DNA of 64,000 nucleotides, taken from NCBI GenBank assembly GCA_029216955.1, contig JANAVB010031417.1, positions 15,762,555 to 15,826,554 of the forward strand. The letters are read 5' to 3'. This document shows, piece after piece, positions 11,211 through 23,021 of the stretch. The translations under genes were made by a program, and so were the position numbers. Each line of letters starts with the position of its first letter. Within the stretch, counting starts at the first letter, position 1. This stretch comes from Iris pallida. Taxonomy: Eukaryota; Streptophyta; Magnoliopsida; Asparagales; Iridaceae. Below the pieces are notes generated by a model. It was not told the origin of the DNA and did no database searches. It saw only the letters and a list, made by a program, of their open reading frames with translations.

Positions 11211-14189
11211 TACATGTATAGGTATACACACATTAATATATATATGTATATGTATATAGAGAGGGGGCAATGTAATGTGTGTGTGTGTTGTGAAGGGTGT
11301 AAGAGATGTGAGAGTGCAATGTGTGTGTTAAAGAGAGGAACAAAGTGTGTGTCTAACAATGAGTGTGAGGGTGTGTGTGTTGTGAAATAGGGTGCTGTAC
11401 AAAACAGTGTGACAGGACAGAATGGGAGGGCATGCCTGAACAGTGTGTGTGTGTGTGTACAGTCCAATATGGACTGCAAAACAGTGAGCATTGGGCTGGA
11501 AAAATAATGTTCAAAAAAAGGGAAGCCAATGCTTGACAGTTCAATAATGAATTTCAAACACTCACATAACCCTCAGTCAATAGGAATTCTAATCAATTGA
11601 CAAACTCAAACTATCCACCCACAACAACCCAAATCAAACTCAGGTTGAACAAAACCCAGGTTTCATCTATTTGAAGGTAACCAAACAACATCACTTTAGT
11701 TTAATTTATTAGGGAAAACTGCTCAGAAAAGTTGAAAAGAAAAGGAGATCCATTCAGTCCCAAAACATTGAATCCCACACAATTGCTCAAATCTCATTCA
11801 CAACCCACAAAACTAATTGAATTGCAAAACTAAGCCAAATAGGAACTATCAAACCTGTGGGGGGGAGGGGGTAATTAGTAGTAAGAACAACATTAAAACT
11901 GGGATTTAAGTTAGGAATCTCGGGAAAGAATCAGTGTATCATATAGGTATCAGAATACACACAGAATTTCCCAAATTCGAATCCAGTTACCCTCAACAAA
12001 ACCAATTCTAATATGAAACTCTAATCTAATATAGTTTATACAACATACTTAGGATCTAATTAGTAAATAAAATCATAATTTAAACTAATTAAAATAGGTA
12101 TTTAAACACAGGAATATAAACTGGACAGTGTGGGAAAAACAGTGTCGTGCACGTGTTCATTGAGCTCGTGCACATGACACGACACGACACAGACCCTGTG
12201 CTCATATCCGAGTGTCGAGTGTGTCTAGGGCTAGGACTAAGGTACCCTGAATTGTGTCCTCGACGTGTCTAGAGGAGATACGAACAGCGTATCAGTGACA
12301 ATAAAAATCGACTGAACCTGTCAGTCCTGACCAGTGCAAGGAGGATTACTCCCTCGACACGCCACGTGGGCCCCTGAAACTGAACACGTGGCGTGTCAGT
12401 CACTCCCCCATAGGGTGTATCGAATCTCGTGTCCAGTGGCCGCGTGTCGTGTCCGGTACAGCCCCCGAACAGCAGGACAGGCAGTCCCGAGCGCACGCGA
12501 ACGTGTCCCCGTGTCCAAACAGGCACAACACCAGATCAAAATTACCTCAGTCAAACACAAACGTGTAAGCGACAACAAAATAATAATTTCTATTTAAATA
12601 CAATTCGAAAATCAATACGAAATGCCCATTGAGGCATTTCCTCAAACACTTGTGCATAGTCACTGATACGTGTCCGATACGGACACGTACAGGACACGAA
12701 TTGGAAAGAATCCTAATCCTACAGAATCAGGACACCTAGGGCTAGGTGTTAATACAAGGAAACCCTAGTTTTAATGGGGGAATAGGATTTTACCTCTATG
12801 TGTTCTTTCAACACAAAAGCTCTTCAAAATGAACCTCCAAAAGTCCACCCAATTCCTTCAAATTGTCCCAAACATGTGATGTGACTCCACAAACAGTAGA
12901 GGAACAGTATTTAGAGTTCTATAGAGGAAATCCCAATGAAAATAGACCTATATTGAATGATCTATGGAGAAATGAAGTGTAGGCTCACCTTGTCTTGAGA
13001 AAAGAAATGATAAACTATTGGAAGGAGGCTTAAATCCCCAAAATGATATTCTATAGGCAAGGGGGAAGAGCCTTGGCCGGCCACTAGGTTAAGTTAGGGT
13101 TTCTAGGTTGCATCCTAGGGCTAGGAATGCATCAAGGATAAGGAGTGGTCTAGATTCTAGGGCTCTTTCCTAGTCTCTTAGCAAATCACTCTATTAAACT
13201 AAACTTGACTTAAACCTATGTAACAAATACTAACTAAAACCCAAAGTGACTAACTAGAATAGCTATGACTAATCTAGGTTAGGTCCAATCTAGGTTAGGC
13301 TAACCAAAACCACATGGCAACCAATGAACTTGGATTTAATCCCACTATTTAAATAAATCATTTAAAATTCCTAATAGGATATATTAAATTCAAATAAATT
13401 CTAATAAATTCAAATAACCCTAAAAATGACAAAAATACCCTCAAAGACAACTGCCTCCAACGTTGATCGACAACATCTACTGGAATAGGAATGGATTCAC
13501 GGCGATATTCATTAATCTGATGTGCACAAGGGAGGCCAAGTGTATGTCGATATACACACCCGCAAACCTCGGGATCAAGCCCGACAAACTTTGACCTTTC
13601 AATCTCATCAGCTATTAAGGCCAATGCCTTGTGAGATACCACGCGCATTAAAGCATCTAAGAGTACTTTTTTTTCTATGCTCATGCTTGACTATATTCAA
13701 ACTCATCTCAAATGATGCCTTAATTTCATTCACCGTCCGGTCTACTGATAAATGTATAGCTTGCCAAACAGAGACGAAGTTGCCAAGAGATGATTTTAGG
13801 TGCCTCTTCATTAAAGAGTGTGCTCCTTCGACACGGTTGGTAGTTGTCGTGCCGTAATGCTTCACCACATTCGACCATGCTAAGACGAATTGTTCTTTGT
13901 GCGGTTCAAGCCATGTATCTTTGATGTAAGAAATACATGCCGGCTCCCTCGTCTTCCACTTTTGCTTGAACAAGTACCATGCGGCGTCGTAACTGGCAAT
14001 CGTAGATGCTCGCCACACACAATTCCAATCATTATAGAATTTGTCAAAAATCTGCTTATCGATTTTACCATCCTCCTTCCGAAACTTCAACTTACATTGG
14101 GCTTGAATATTACGATTGACATGCCAAGTGCATGGCAATGTATCCGCTCGAGGAAAAACAATGCAAATAGTATTAATTAGGACATACTC

Positions 14190-16222
14190 TGTCACGCCCC
14201 GCTCCCGTAGGAGCGATCGTCCTCGCTTAGGCGTGATGACGCACGGGCCTAGGTTGCGCCCGTGTAAGGCCAAGTCCAGAAAGGGTCGATTTGAGCTAGG
14301 CCACAGAGTCGCACAGAGTGTCCCCATTTGTAGCGGAAAGTAAATGAACACAAGTTGAAGCGAATTCAAACTCTTTTATTGATTTTCAAGAAGTTTACAA
14401 GCGGCGCTAGGCCGATATTATAAATCACTCAAGTCTCTCTCTCTGAAACATAAAAGGCGTGCCAAGTGGCTTACAAGATGGAATGATTCATGGCGATGTT
14501 CCAATACATTATGTCCTGTATATGGTGCTCCAGCTCCTTTTAACGCTCCAAGTCTCGAGAGATAGCTCCGTGCCTTAGCACGTTCGAGGGAAGCTCCGCA
14601 CCAGCCGACGTTTCCTGCTTCCTGCAAGCAGACTGTGGGGTTATCAGTACATTGTTATGCACTGGTGGGGAGGCTAGCTCGCCCACAATGCTATCATTAC
14701 CAAACACATTCTATTTACTTTTGTGCATCTCTATCATTCATTATCTTTCTAATCTTGCCTTAGGGTCAATTTTATGGCACATATCATGACCTATCTCGTG
14801 TTGCTGAATTCAAGTGTCGCATGGAAATACATGCACGACTTACCCATACTTACCGTCCGGCCTTTCCTGTCCAAATTAAACCAAGTTAGTCAACAATTCA
14901 TGTGTAATAACATAACATGGTTCTTGGAAACATTCAATATCAAGGGCGTGTCCCTGCCTCAGTTTCTAGCGCGTCGTAGGCGTATTTTCTAACTCACTTG
15001 CATGAATTCCTCATTATCATTCGGTGTGTTACATTTCAAGCATATTCATAAGGCACTTTATTTAGATAACTTAGACTACTTTGATTTCAATGCAAGGACT
15101 TGCACGTAGATCGCCACCAGCAAAGCCTACTTAATCTACATGCATCGGTCGCTGGCATCACAAGCCAATTTGGACATATTCTCTTTTGGTAATTTCTCAC
15201 CTATCTCTGTGTGCGGCTGGTTCACATCTGATAGTCTTTTGAAATTACCCCGCACTTAGGTCTCCTAGGTGGCCAAGCCCCCCCTCCCAGTTAGCCCGTA
15301 AGCCCCTTTTGATTCCGCCTAGGCCGGCATATCCCCCCTTTGATCATGCCGTGGAATCCCTTTTTCTTTACGGTCACAGCATTCGCCACCCCTCGCTCGT
15401 GCCGTTTGTCCATGAATATTTCGTATTAACTTGTCTTTTTAACTTAACGGCTGTCTCTGAACCGTAGGCTAACCCTTAGCCTTTTTACGTTATCGACCAG
15501 GTTGGCGTCCGTGCAACGCGGGTAGCGAGCTCCGTTGCACGTGCTCGTCACACCTGCCGTTAACCATTCTTTTCTTTTTTATCTTTTATTCATTCTTTCA
15601 TTCGTTGGTTCTTTCACATTTTCAATCATTCATTATGCAACTCCCCTTGCGGGAGTCGCCTTGGCGACCCATTGGTCCCATAGTCTTTCAATGTTGTTAT
15701 ACTCTACTCGGAACGACTATATTGATAGTCTTCTCGTTTCATTGTTGTAACCCATTCATTGTTTCATTGTTTGAACACATAAGGAACATAAACGTAAGCT
15801 TGTGCCTTAGCACGAGCGTAGAGCGCGGTGCGAGAGATCTCACATTTTTCATGTTCTTTTCCATATTCTATACAAGCATACAAGATGGGATTATTCCCTT
15901 AGCTAGGTGCGTTGAGTCCTTTATTAGCATGCACGGGGTTATCGCCTAGCGATCCTCGTGATAGTGTCCGTATTGTTATGTGTCTAGGCTAAGCAAAGAC
16001 GGGTTCATTGGAGCCACCCACCTTAGCGATGTTTGCGTCGGCCGAGCGATACTCCGAGCGCGCCTTTGAAAGTCTAAGTCTGGACTCATCTTGACGGGCC
16101 AATGTAAGCCTTGCATCGATTCTTCATCAGGTCGATGCCAACTCTTCGGGTCGACGGCTCGTTTGAGTCGTTGCACTTGTCGTTTGAATCGACGTTCCGC
16201 TAGGGCGGAGCGGGTCATTACA
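14190..16222 (-). mobile_element. Solo LTR related to element Y
   Basis: This 2.03 kb segment begins TGTCACGCCCCGCTCCCG and ends AGCGGGTCATTACA on the plus strand. It is flanked by a perfect 5-bp duplication TACTC (14185-14189 and 16223-16227). Read in reverse it ends like the 5' LTR of Y (…GAGCGGGGCGTGACA, preceded by the CACGCCTTAGCGAGGACGA region) and begins like it. There is no internal region, so it is the product of LTR-LTR recombination. It interrupts the MULE transposase between codons of its second catalytic Asp region. Confidence 0.9.
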
Positions 16223-17342
16223 TACTCTCTGTCGGTAACAAATACTGACGGCTTTGTATGACCAATGTAAAGTGTTTTCAGTTTCTCCAACGCCCATGTG
16301 TAGTCTTCAAGTTTCTCACTCTTCATAAAGCAAAATGCCACTGGAAATATTTTTCAAGTAGAGGTGAACCCGACAACATGAAAGAGAGGCATCTTGAACT
16401 TATTTGTCTTGTACGTGCAATCAAGGACTAACACGTCGGCAAAAGACCTGGCCAAATTTGTGCAATCAGGATGAGCCCAAAAGATTGATAATACTTCATT
16501 ACTCTGGGGATGTCTTCTATGGAACTCAACATAATGATTATCGGCAAGCAACTTGAGCACTTCTTGCATAGCCATTTTTGATTTCGTCCGGACAGCGTTT
16601 GAAGAAGCTAGGACGTTGTATATTGATTTCATTGTAGACATGTTCTTCTCATCTTCATGTCGTATGACGGAATATATTTGTCTCGGTACAACTCCGGAGG
16701 TGGACAAGTCTTCGACTATCTTCTTCTCCGTATTGTTCAACCGTCTGACATACGGATGACCCAATAGTGTCTCGGCAATCTCATGGTTGTGGGTTCCATT
16801 CTTCACTTCTACTGTCCATTTTCCTTCTTCTTTGTTTCTAATATGTATCGTAAATGGACAACCACATTTCCTCGTTCCAACATTTCTTCTTGGAACTTTA
16901 CTTTGGATAACTGTGTTTTTCTTGTGCGTTCTGAACACACCACCTCTTTCACAGCCCACCACCACAGTTTGTCGTCCCGGTCGATTTCGGGCCGATCTGA
17001 ATATCACTAGAACAATGTTGTTTTCCCGTCCGACTTCTCGACACCAATGTACCGCACCCTCGCTTGATTCAAAACATAGATCGGTCCAAAATAAATGGGC
17101 TACATTGACTGCAATTGGAGCCGGTACCGCAAAATCGAAAGATCTCAAGTCCTACAATAAAACTTAAAGGTTAGTACAATTAGACAACATTCTAAAGCAA
17201 ATAGGTTTCATAGATTAGGCCCGTGCATAAGATTGGTGTTCATAAATAGCAAATTGTGTTAATAGTAAGACCGTCTTTTGTACAGCAATTGGTGTTCATA
17301 AATTACAAACACCTTTACTGACTAAAATTCTGCATTCAGGTA

Positions 17343-17530
17343 TCATAGACTAGGACTGCCAGAGTGGTGGCAGTCCTTCACAGAAGAAGGACTGCTAGGA
17401 CCCTGACAGTCCTACATATTTGTAGGACTGCTAGGACCCTGACAGTCCTACATATTTGTAGGACTGCCAGGGTCCTGGCAGTCCTTCTTCTGTGAAGGAC
17501 TGCCACCACTCTGGCAGTCCTAGTCTATGA
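17343..17530. repeat. Long hairpin (76-bp arms) in the MULE intron
   Basis: The arms 17343-17418 and 17455-17530 are reverse complements with about three mismatches. The 36-bp spacer repeats the apical part of the arms. The whole is built from smaller palindromes of GGACTGCCA...TGGCAGTCC; a further partial copy follows at about 17533-17558. As intron RNA it would fold into a near-perfect double-stranded hairpin, a potential small-RNA source. Confidence 0.9.
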
Positions 17531-17975
17531 TCTGGACTGCCAGAGTGTTGGCAGTCCTCTGTGTCACAGCACGATTTTAAATTCGATGACAAGTTCAAAT
17601 GTAGTTACCAAGAGAGCTTCCGATGCATCAAAGTTGTCTTCGGACGTTGCGGGAACGTGTTCTTCGGACGTGGCGGGAACGTTTGATGATCCCGGTTGAT
17701 CCATGTTCAATATTTTTCTACATTTAACACATAATTCAACTTTTATATGTGAAATTCTTGTTTAAAACATAAAACATATTTTAGTTCGATGACTTACCAA
17801 AAATTTGGAGAAGTCAATGACCTACAGTTGAGGGAGAGAACAATTTGCCAAAAATTTAGGAAGAAAAGAAAAGAATTAGGGTTTTAATTCTTTGACCTAA
17901 GAGAAGGAGAGAAGAAAATAGTTGAGGGAGAAAAGAAAAGAGAAGAAGGAGAGAGAAAATGAAAAGAGAAATTGG

Positions 17976-17983
17976 TATTTATA
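17976..17983 (-). promoter_or_regulatory. TATA box of the MULE/FAR1 gene
   Basis: TATAAATA on the minus strand lies about 270 bp upstream of the exon 1 ATG, in a position suited to a long, purine/pyrimidine-biased 5' leader. A duplicated GGCTAGCCCCTAGCAAAA element lies just upstream (about 17993 and 18051). Confidence 0.5.
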
Positions 17984-18572
17984 GGTGTGCTTCGGCTAGC
18001 CCCTAGCAAAATTTTTGGATGGCAAACTTGTAATATTCTTGAACTATTTTGGGCTAGCCCCTAGCAAAAACGGTGGTGCCCTTAGAAAAAACCTACATAT
18101 TTTTAGGGAAAATGCTAAGTTTACTACCAAATTCTTACAACCTTCTTACAACCACTCTCTCCTACCCCTTACACATGGGTCCCACCGGGTCCCATCACCA
18201 CTCTCACCCTCCCTGCTACATGGGCTCCACCCGGTCTCACCACTTCTTTTCCTCCTCCAATCGAAGTCCGACACGTGGCAAAGTTGTAAGGGAGTTGTAA
18301 CATTGGTTGTAGGCATAGCAAAGTGATCTCTGATGTTCTTGACTCGTTACTGATTTTGCACGCATTGTACGCTGCCTTTGTACATCTTAGAAGTAGAAAC
18401 AAGTGTTGTTGCATAATAAGCCTGTCCCTGGCTTTATTAGGTTGAAGCTCCCAGGAGAACTTTTTCAAAGGGCGATTTAAAATCAATATGATTAGCCTCC
18501 TCCTCTCCCAATAAGCATTAACCACTTGAATCAATACACACTTTTGACAACTTTTTTTTGTTTTATATTGTG
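17984..18572. other. Upstream region of the MULE gene, no gene
   Basis: Non-coding. It has two copies of CTAGCCCCTAGCAAAA and a C/T-rich block with repeated TGGG(T/C)CCACC-type strings at 18170-18240. A transposon end may lie here, but no terminal repeat pair could be defined. Confidence 0.4.
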
Positions 18573-19015
18573 CAAGGTTCGCATTATCGATGTCGGACCC
18601 TTGATATCGACAATATAGATGGTTGAATACGTATTGATAGTTTCGGATCGGAGAATCAATTTTTATTTTGGTATGGAAAACAAAATAATTATTAAAAATT
18701 TAGAAAATAATATTTTTTATATTTAGGTATATTTTAAGTATATTATGTGTTATTTTTTAATAGTTTTAAGATTCATTAAAATAATACTCATCCTTTGTGA
18801 TTGGTTTACCTGTCATAAATAATTTTTTTTATATGCTTTTACACCATTGCTATGGTCTTTTTCTTTCAACTTTGTCTACCAAATTGACTGGAAAAGAGAT
18901 CACAAATGTCGGTATCGATCAATATATCAATAGCGGTCAGTATCGGATCGGGACATGCTAAATTGTATCGGCCTCGACCGTATCGGATCGGTATCAATTG
19001 ATACTGCAAACTATG
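18573..19015. mobile_element. hAT-like MITE
   Basis: The ends are imperfect inverted repeats (CAAGGTTCGCATTATCGATG at 18573; CATAGTTTGCAGTATCAATT read inward from 19015). The 8-bp flanks ATATTGTG and ATATAGTG differ at one base. CA-starting TIRs with 8-bp duplications are the hAT pattern. The interior is filled with repeated TATCGGATCGGTATCGAT-like strings and has no gene, so this is a non-autonomous copy. Confidence 0.6.
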
Positions 19016-19103
19016 ATATAGTGTTTACAACTGTATAAACATAGGCAAATGTATTGGTTGGTTGGGGTGGGCTCCACCCCACCCCAAATTTTTAAGAAAA
19101 AAA

Positions 19104-19111
<8 letters not shown>

Positions 19112-19188
<77 letters not shown>
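19112..19188. repeat. (TA)n microsatellite followed by CT run
   Basis: An AT run of about 75 bp ending in CTCTCTCTCT. Confidence 0.95.
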
Positions 19189-19190
<2 letters not shown>

Positions 19191-19431
19191 CTCTCTCTCT
19201 TCCGTATACAATTGATAGGTTGTTAGGTTGTGACTAACACAAGTTTATTGGAAATTGGAAAGAAAGCATAACCTCAATAGCCTTTACATGTGACTGACAC
19301 AAGTTCAGTTGTTATTACTTCGTAATTATTTGTACTTGTAAACATAATATATTATTCCTCCACATTATAGTGTCCAAATAATTTTGATAAGTTCACAACT
19401 AAAATTAAAGTATTATTTTGAATAATTAGGA

Positions 19432-19797
19432 TACCAGGTTTAGAACATAATTAGACTTTGAATGATGGGTTTGTCCATTTTAGAATTTGGATACCCTACT
19501 TTTTAGTGACACGTTTTAGTGACGAACATTCGTCATTAAAACATTCATTCGTCATTGAAAGTCAAATTTCGTCACTAAAATGTCACTAATAAAATTCGAG
19601 TACCCAAAGCCTAAAACGGACAAATCCGGTACCCAAAGTATAATTAGGTCCTAAACCTGGTACTCTTTTTTAGTGACACATTTAGTGACGAACAGTCGTC
19701 ATTAAAAGATTCATTTTTGTTACTAAACAAGTTAGAGTGCCCAAATCTAAAACGGACAAACCCAGTACCAAAGTCTAATTAGTTTTGAACCTGCTAC
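19432..19797. repeat. Foldback repeat with an extra half copy
   Basis: The segment 19432-19662 is an imperfect inverted repeat beginning TACCAGGTTTAG and ending CTAAACCTGGTA, with GTGACGAA/TTCGTCAC near the centre. A third related arm follows to about 19797. It looks like a foldback MITE that partly duplicated. No coding potential. Confidence 0.7.
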
Positions 19798-21269
19798 CCT
19801 TATACAAAATAATCCTTAAAATAAATATGCTTGAACAGAAGCTTATAATCGGTAAGTCTAAGTCTCGCCGCTGGCACTACCCTCGTCGTCCGAACCTCTG
19901 CACCAACCGCAAGTTCTGCCACATCACGAATCATCTTCTTCTGATGGTAAAAGAGGATACCAAAGGCTTTCAGTGTTCGAGTTTATACCTAAAAGAGTAC
20001 CTGATAAACTAAATAATTTTTGTCCGGTTTCTATTTATTTTATTATGTTGGACACAGTTCTACATTAGCCAGACACGGTACGGTATGGACATGATCAGAT
20101 ATGTACATGACGATACTGATACAACAATTATTTTGATAAAAAAAAAATTTAGATGTATTTTAAGTTCAGTCCGAAATAAATAAAAATTCTGACTATGCCC
20201 TTGGATATAAAGCATGTTCATACAACTTCTTTCATTAAACTTCTCCGAGCACACGCCTACTCACAGACATATAACCCAAAAATCAAAATCATATTAGTTA
20301 ACTCACTCAGATAACCCTGAGCATGCGCAGCCGATCGAGTTGATAGGATGTGGATTAATAATGTATATGGTCATGCCTCTCTTTTGTTCCCCTTTTTGTG
20401 ACGAATAAGATCTTAAACATGATACTGAAATCCCCTTTAAATCATCGGAATGAGTAAGACAAGACAAGGAGAGGTCACAACTTGTGAGTGGTCACCGAGT
20501 CTTGACATGCAGTTAAAACGAGTAAAATACGATTAGGTCGTTTTCTAAACCCGCACCAAGTAGAGCCTCAACTTGCCTTTAATGGTCCCAAGAATTTCGT
20601 TAATTTCCTCGCTCCAGAATTCCTCCCAAACATTCAAAAGCAAATTTTTACCCCCAAACAGGCTAACATCTAATTAGGTCAGCATCAAATCTAAAAACAA
20701 CAGCAGCAGGCGTCGTCATCGGAGTTCCTCAAAAATTTCAGTCACAAAAATAGTATGTTGTTCCCTCATATTATTCCGAGTCTCTGACAGATATTTATCA
20801 ATCAAATATAAATGAGATTCATTAACTTCTGTTTCAAATTTAAATCCGTAACATGAGCTCATCTTTAAAGCCCTATAAGAACGGGGAACAAAACCCACTC
20901 ATTGACTATCCTCGAAACAGTTTCATTTGCAAACAGGGCGCCCAAAGGCGAGATTCCACCAACTGCTTGTTGTCGAATTTGGATGCGGTGTTGGTGTTGG
21001 TGTTGGCGTATAGTTTTGTTGGCAGAAAAAGTAATAACGAGCCGTCCAGCTGCCGACATTTCTAGCTTGGCTCTGGAGGAACCAATTTGAGGCTACGCAT
21101 CCACTCGTCGTCAAAGTGAATGAAGCTGCTCTTAAGCCTCGATCGCCCTCCGTTCTCGAGTTAGAGTCCGCAGCTGCACTTAGGATGATACTAGCTCATG
21201 GAAGCGGCAGTTGCACTTAGGAACATGTCCTCCTCACTCCCAACCCACCCACAGCTCTCACACTTGCAC
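19798..21269. other. Intergenic region, no recognisable gene
   Basis: It contains only short open frames without recognisable domains. At 21152-21224 the string GCAG(C/T)TGCACTTAGGA appears twice. It is the 3' side of the C2-like gene and may include its 3' UTR. Confidence 0.4.
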
Positions 21270-21823
21270 TCACCCATGGTCCCACTGCCTCCCCCCTCCT
21301 CCTCTCCTAATCCTCTGCGTCGACGCCAACGAGGCCTCCGGAACCCTAACCCTAATCCCCATCCTCACCAGAAGAGCCGCCGGCTTCACCGGTTTCGTGC
21401 TCCTCTTCTTCGACGTCAACCCGACCCATCTCTCGACCGGCGCGCCCGGCGAGTCGATCGCGTCGCTCCACGCAACCTCGCCTCTCCCCAGGAGCCTCGA
21501 CCCGGCCACCTTCCCCCAGACCGTCGCGCTCCTCCTGCACCTGAGCTCGAACTGCACCGCCGCGCCGCTCCGGCCGCCGCCGCCCAGAGCTTCCTTGAGA
21601 GGGTCCGCGCCGCCGCCGCCCCGGCACTCCAGGGAGGCCCGCTCGTCCCAGCGGGGCCCCTCGCCGGTGCCACCGCCGCACGGGAGCTTCCGGGTGTCGA
21701 CGCGGATCCCCTTGCCGCCTCCGATGGCGATGTAGTACCTCACGAAGAGGTGGCTACCGGCTGCCGCCGGGGAAAGGACGTCGAGGTTCGCACGGCTACG
21801 TCACATTGGAGTAGTTGAGCCAT
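21270..21823 (-). pseudogene. C2-domain-like protein gene, GC-rich, apparent N-terminal frameshift
   Basis: The ATG at 21823 follows a plausible leader and TATA box. The first ten codons (MAQLLQCDVA) lead into a C2-like first strand, but the reading frame must shift by one near 21785 to continue as NLDVLSP..GSHLFVRYYIAIGGG and run open to the stop at 21270. The pattern is C2-like: P.WDE.ASLE, then VQFELRCRR, GSRLLGRGEVAW and VERWVGL, about 180 residues in all. C2 domains bind membranes, often with Ca2+; the acidic Ca2+ ligands are not obvious here. The single shift could be a real inactivating indel or an assembly error. This is the only candidate host gene in the window not inside a transposon. 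The family call is tentative. Confidence 0.55.
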
Positions 21824-22214
21824 TGATGAGATTGATGAGCTTAGGAGAGTTTGGAAGAAATGTTGGTTATAATTAGGAAGATTTGTTGGTGAAGAGTGAA
21901 GAATTAATGGAGCGATGTATACATATAGGAGGGGGGAAGTGAGCGTAGTGGCATTGTGTGGATAGAGATCCGAGGAGGAGGAAGGGCCTGGGTGGGTGGG
22001 GCCACTGAAGTCTACATTGATAGATACGCAATTTGCTTCTTTTGAGTTTGTACGTGACATCTTACGTTGGAGATTTGGGAAATGACCCCTTGGAAAACAC
22101 CAAAGGCCATTAATGGAAGAAAAGCCAATTTGCACATAGGACGGGGTTAGAAGGAAGCAAAAATTTGAGACTGATACCCTGTCCCTAGAATTGGCGCACT
22201 TTTGATCCACATCC
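21824..22214 (-). promoter_or_regulatory. Promoter and 5' leader of the C2-like gene
   Basis: TATATGTATA (21918-21927) lies about 95 bp upstream of the ATG, followed by a CA/CT-rich leader typical of plant 5' UTRs. The upstream sequence is cut at 22214 by the 3' LTR of the copia element, about 390 bp from the ATG, so distal promoter elements were displaced by more than 36 kb. Confidence 0.6.
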
Positions 22215-23004
22215 TGTTGGGAAAGAAACGCGGAAACCTTTTTCCAAATCGGAGAGTACCTGCGAGAGGACCGAGCAATATAAACGCACGAACCCAAAAA
22301 CAACCACACAAAACAATCCACGCAGACACAGAGAATTTTTGAAGTGAAAAATCCTTGCGGGGAAAACCACGGGACGATCGGAGTCCAACCCTGAGAAGCC
22401 TCCACTAATGGAATAGAAGAATTACACCCTCTACAAACTCCTCCCGATCCAAATCGGATCCCCACAACACTCAGAAGTAAGAACAATGATTACAAGGCTA
22501 CGAAGAGCGGAACGACGAGTAGAGATTATCCGAAACACGATCTCCTTCGAAAACGACCTTCAATCCTCCGTCTCTCTCTCCCGAAGTTGTAATGGCACTC
22601 TTCCTCCTCCTCTCTCTTCCTTGTGTTACGTTGCGTAATGAATTAGGGTTGAGGAAACTCAACTTAACTCCCCAATCCCGCAACCAACCTGGACCGTTGG
22701 ATTAGATCCAGTGGTAAAAAAGTCACCAAAAATCCGCTTCAGCCCCCGACGACACAGAGTTCGGCCAGAACTCTGTGTCGAGCAACCAGCACTGACCAGC
22801 CAAGTTCTGGAATGGCCAGACCGAGTTCGGCCAGAACTCGGCCTGGGACCGAGTTCGGCCCGAACTCGGTGGCCCAGTTCCATAATCTCCTATGGAGCAG
22901 TAGCAGCAGCAACTCCAACTCCCCGAGCTTCTTCGACATCGAACGACGCTCGTCGCACTCTGGGACCTTCTCCACATAGGTTGGAAACCCCACCCACTCC
23001 AACA
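22215..23004 (-). repeat. Copia-C 3' LTR
   Basis: A 790-bp LTR with perfect 6-bp ends: TGTTGG at 22215 and CCAACA at 23004. It sits directly next to the polypurine tract and follows the RNase H domain on the minus strand. The presumed duplicated target would be CATCC (22210-22214), but the other end is outside the window. Confidence 0.9.
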
Positions 23005-23017
23005 AATCTCCCCCTTC
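23005..23017 (-). promoter_or_regulatory. Copia-C polypurine tract
   Basis: GAAGGGGGAGATT on the minus strand immediately precedes the 3' LTR; it is the plus-strand primer site for reverse transcription. Confidence 0.85.
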
Positions 23018-23021
23018 ACAA

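Larger units (their letters stand above)
13444..17704 (-). pseudogene. MULE/FAR1-type transposase gene, broken
   Basis: This is a Mutator-like transposase of the FAR1/Jittery type. Exon 1 is 17609-17704 (ATG 17704, 32 codons). The intron is 17152-17608 (donor GTAACT, acceptor TTGTAG) and exon 2 starts at 17151 in the same phase. Domains in order: a FAR1 DNA-binding WRKY-GCM1 zinc finger (CGCPF...THNHE); the MULE transposase core with D in LDCTYKTNKF, D in FVTDRE and E in NRVEGAHSLMKRHL; and a SWIM zinc finger (CGCVYRHTLGLPCAH). Damage: TGA at 16354-16356 where relatives have Gly; a solo LTR at 14190-16222 whose removal with one TACTC copy restores the frame exactly; a 1-bp shift in an A8 run near 13675; and loss of the C-terminus at 13443 to Gypsy-A. 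It could be a transposon gene or a dead FAR1-related host gene; no TIRs were found. Confidence 0.85.

Noticed and set aside
13608..14369. Separate short gene beginning inside the solo LTR
   Set aside because: The first part is LTR sequence read by chance; the remainder is the C-terminal half of the MULE transposase.
17343..17530. CRISPR-like array of GGACTGCCA repeats
   Set aside because: The units are inverted, not direct with unique spacers, and the window is plant nuclear DNA.
21198..21818. Plus-strand 206-codon open frame, Pro/Arg-rich
   Set aside because: It is the GC-rich complement of the C2-like gene; high GC removes stops in all frames. The minus strand has the domain-like pattern, TATA box and leader.
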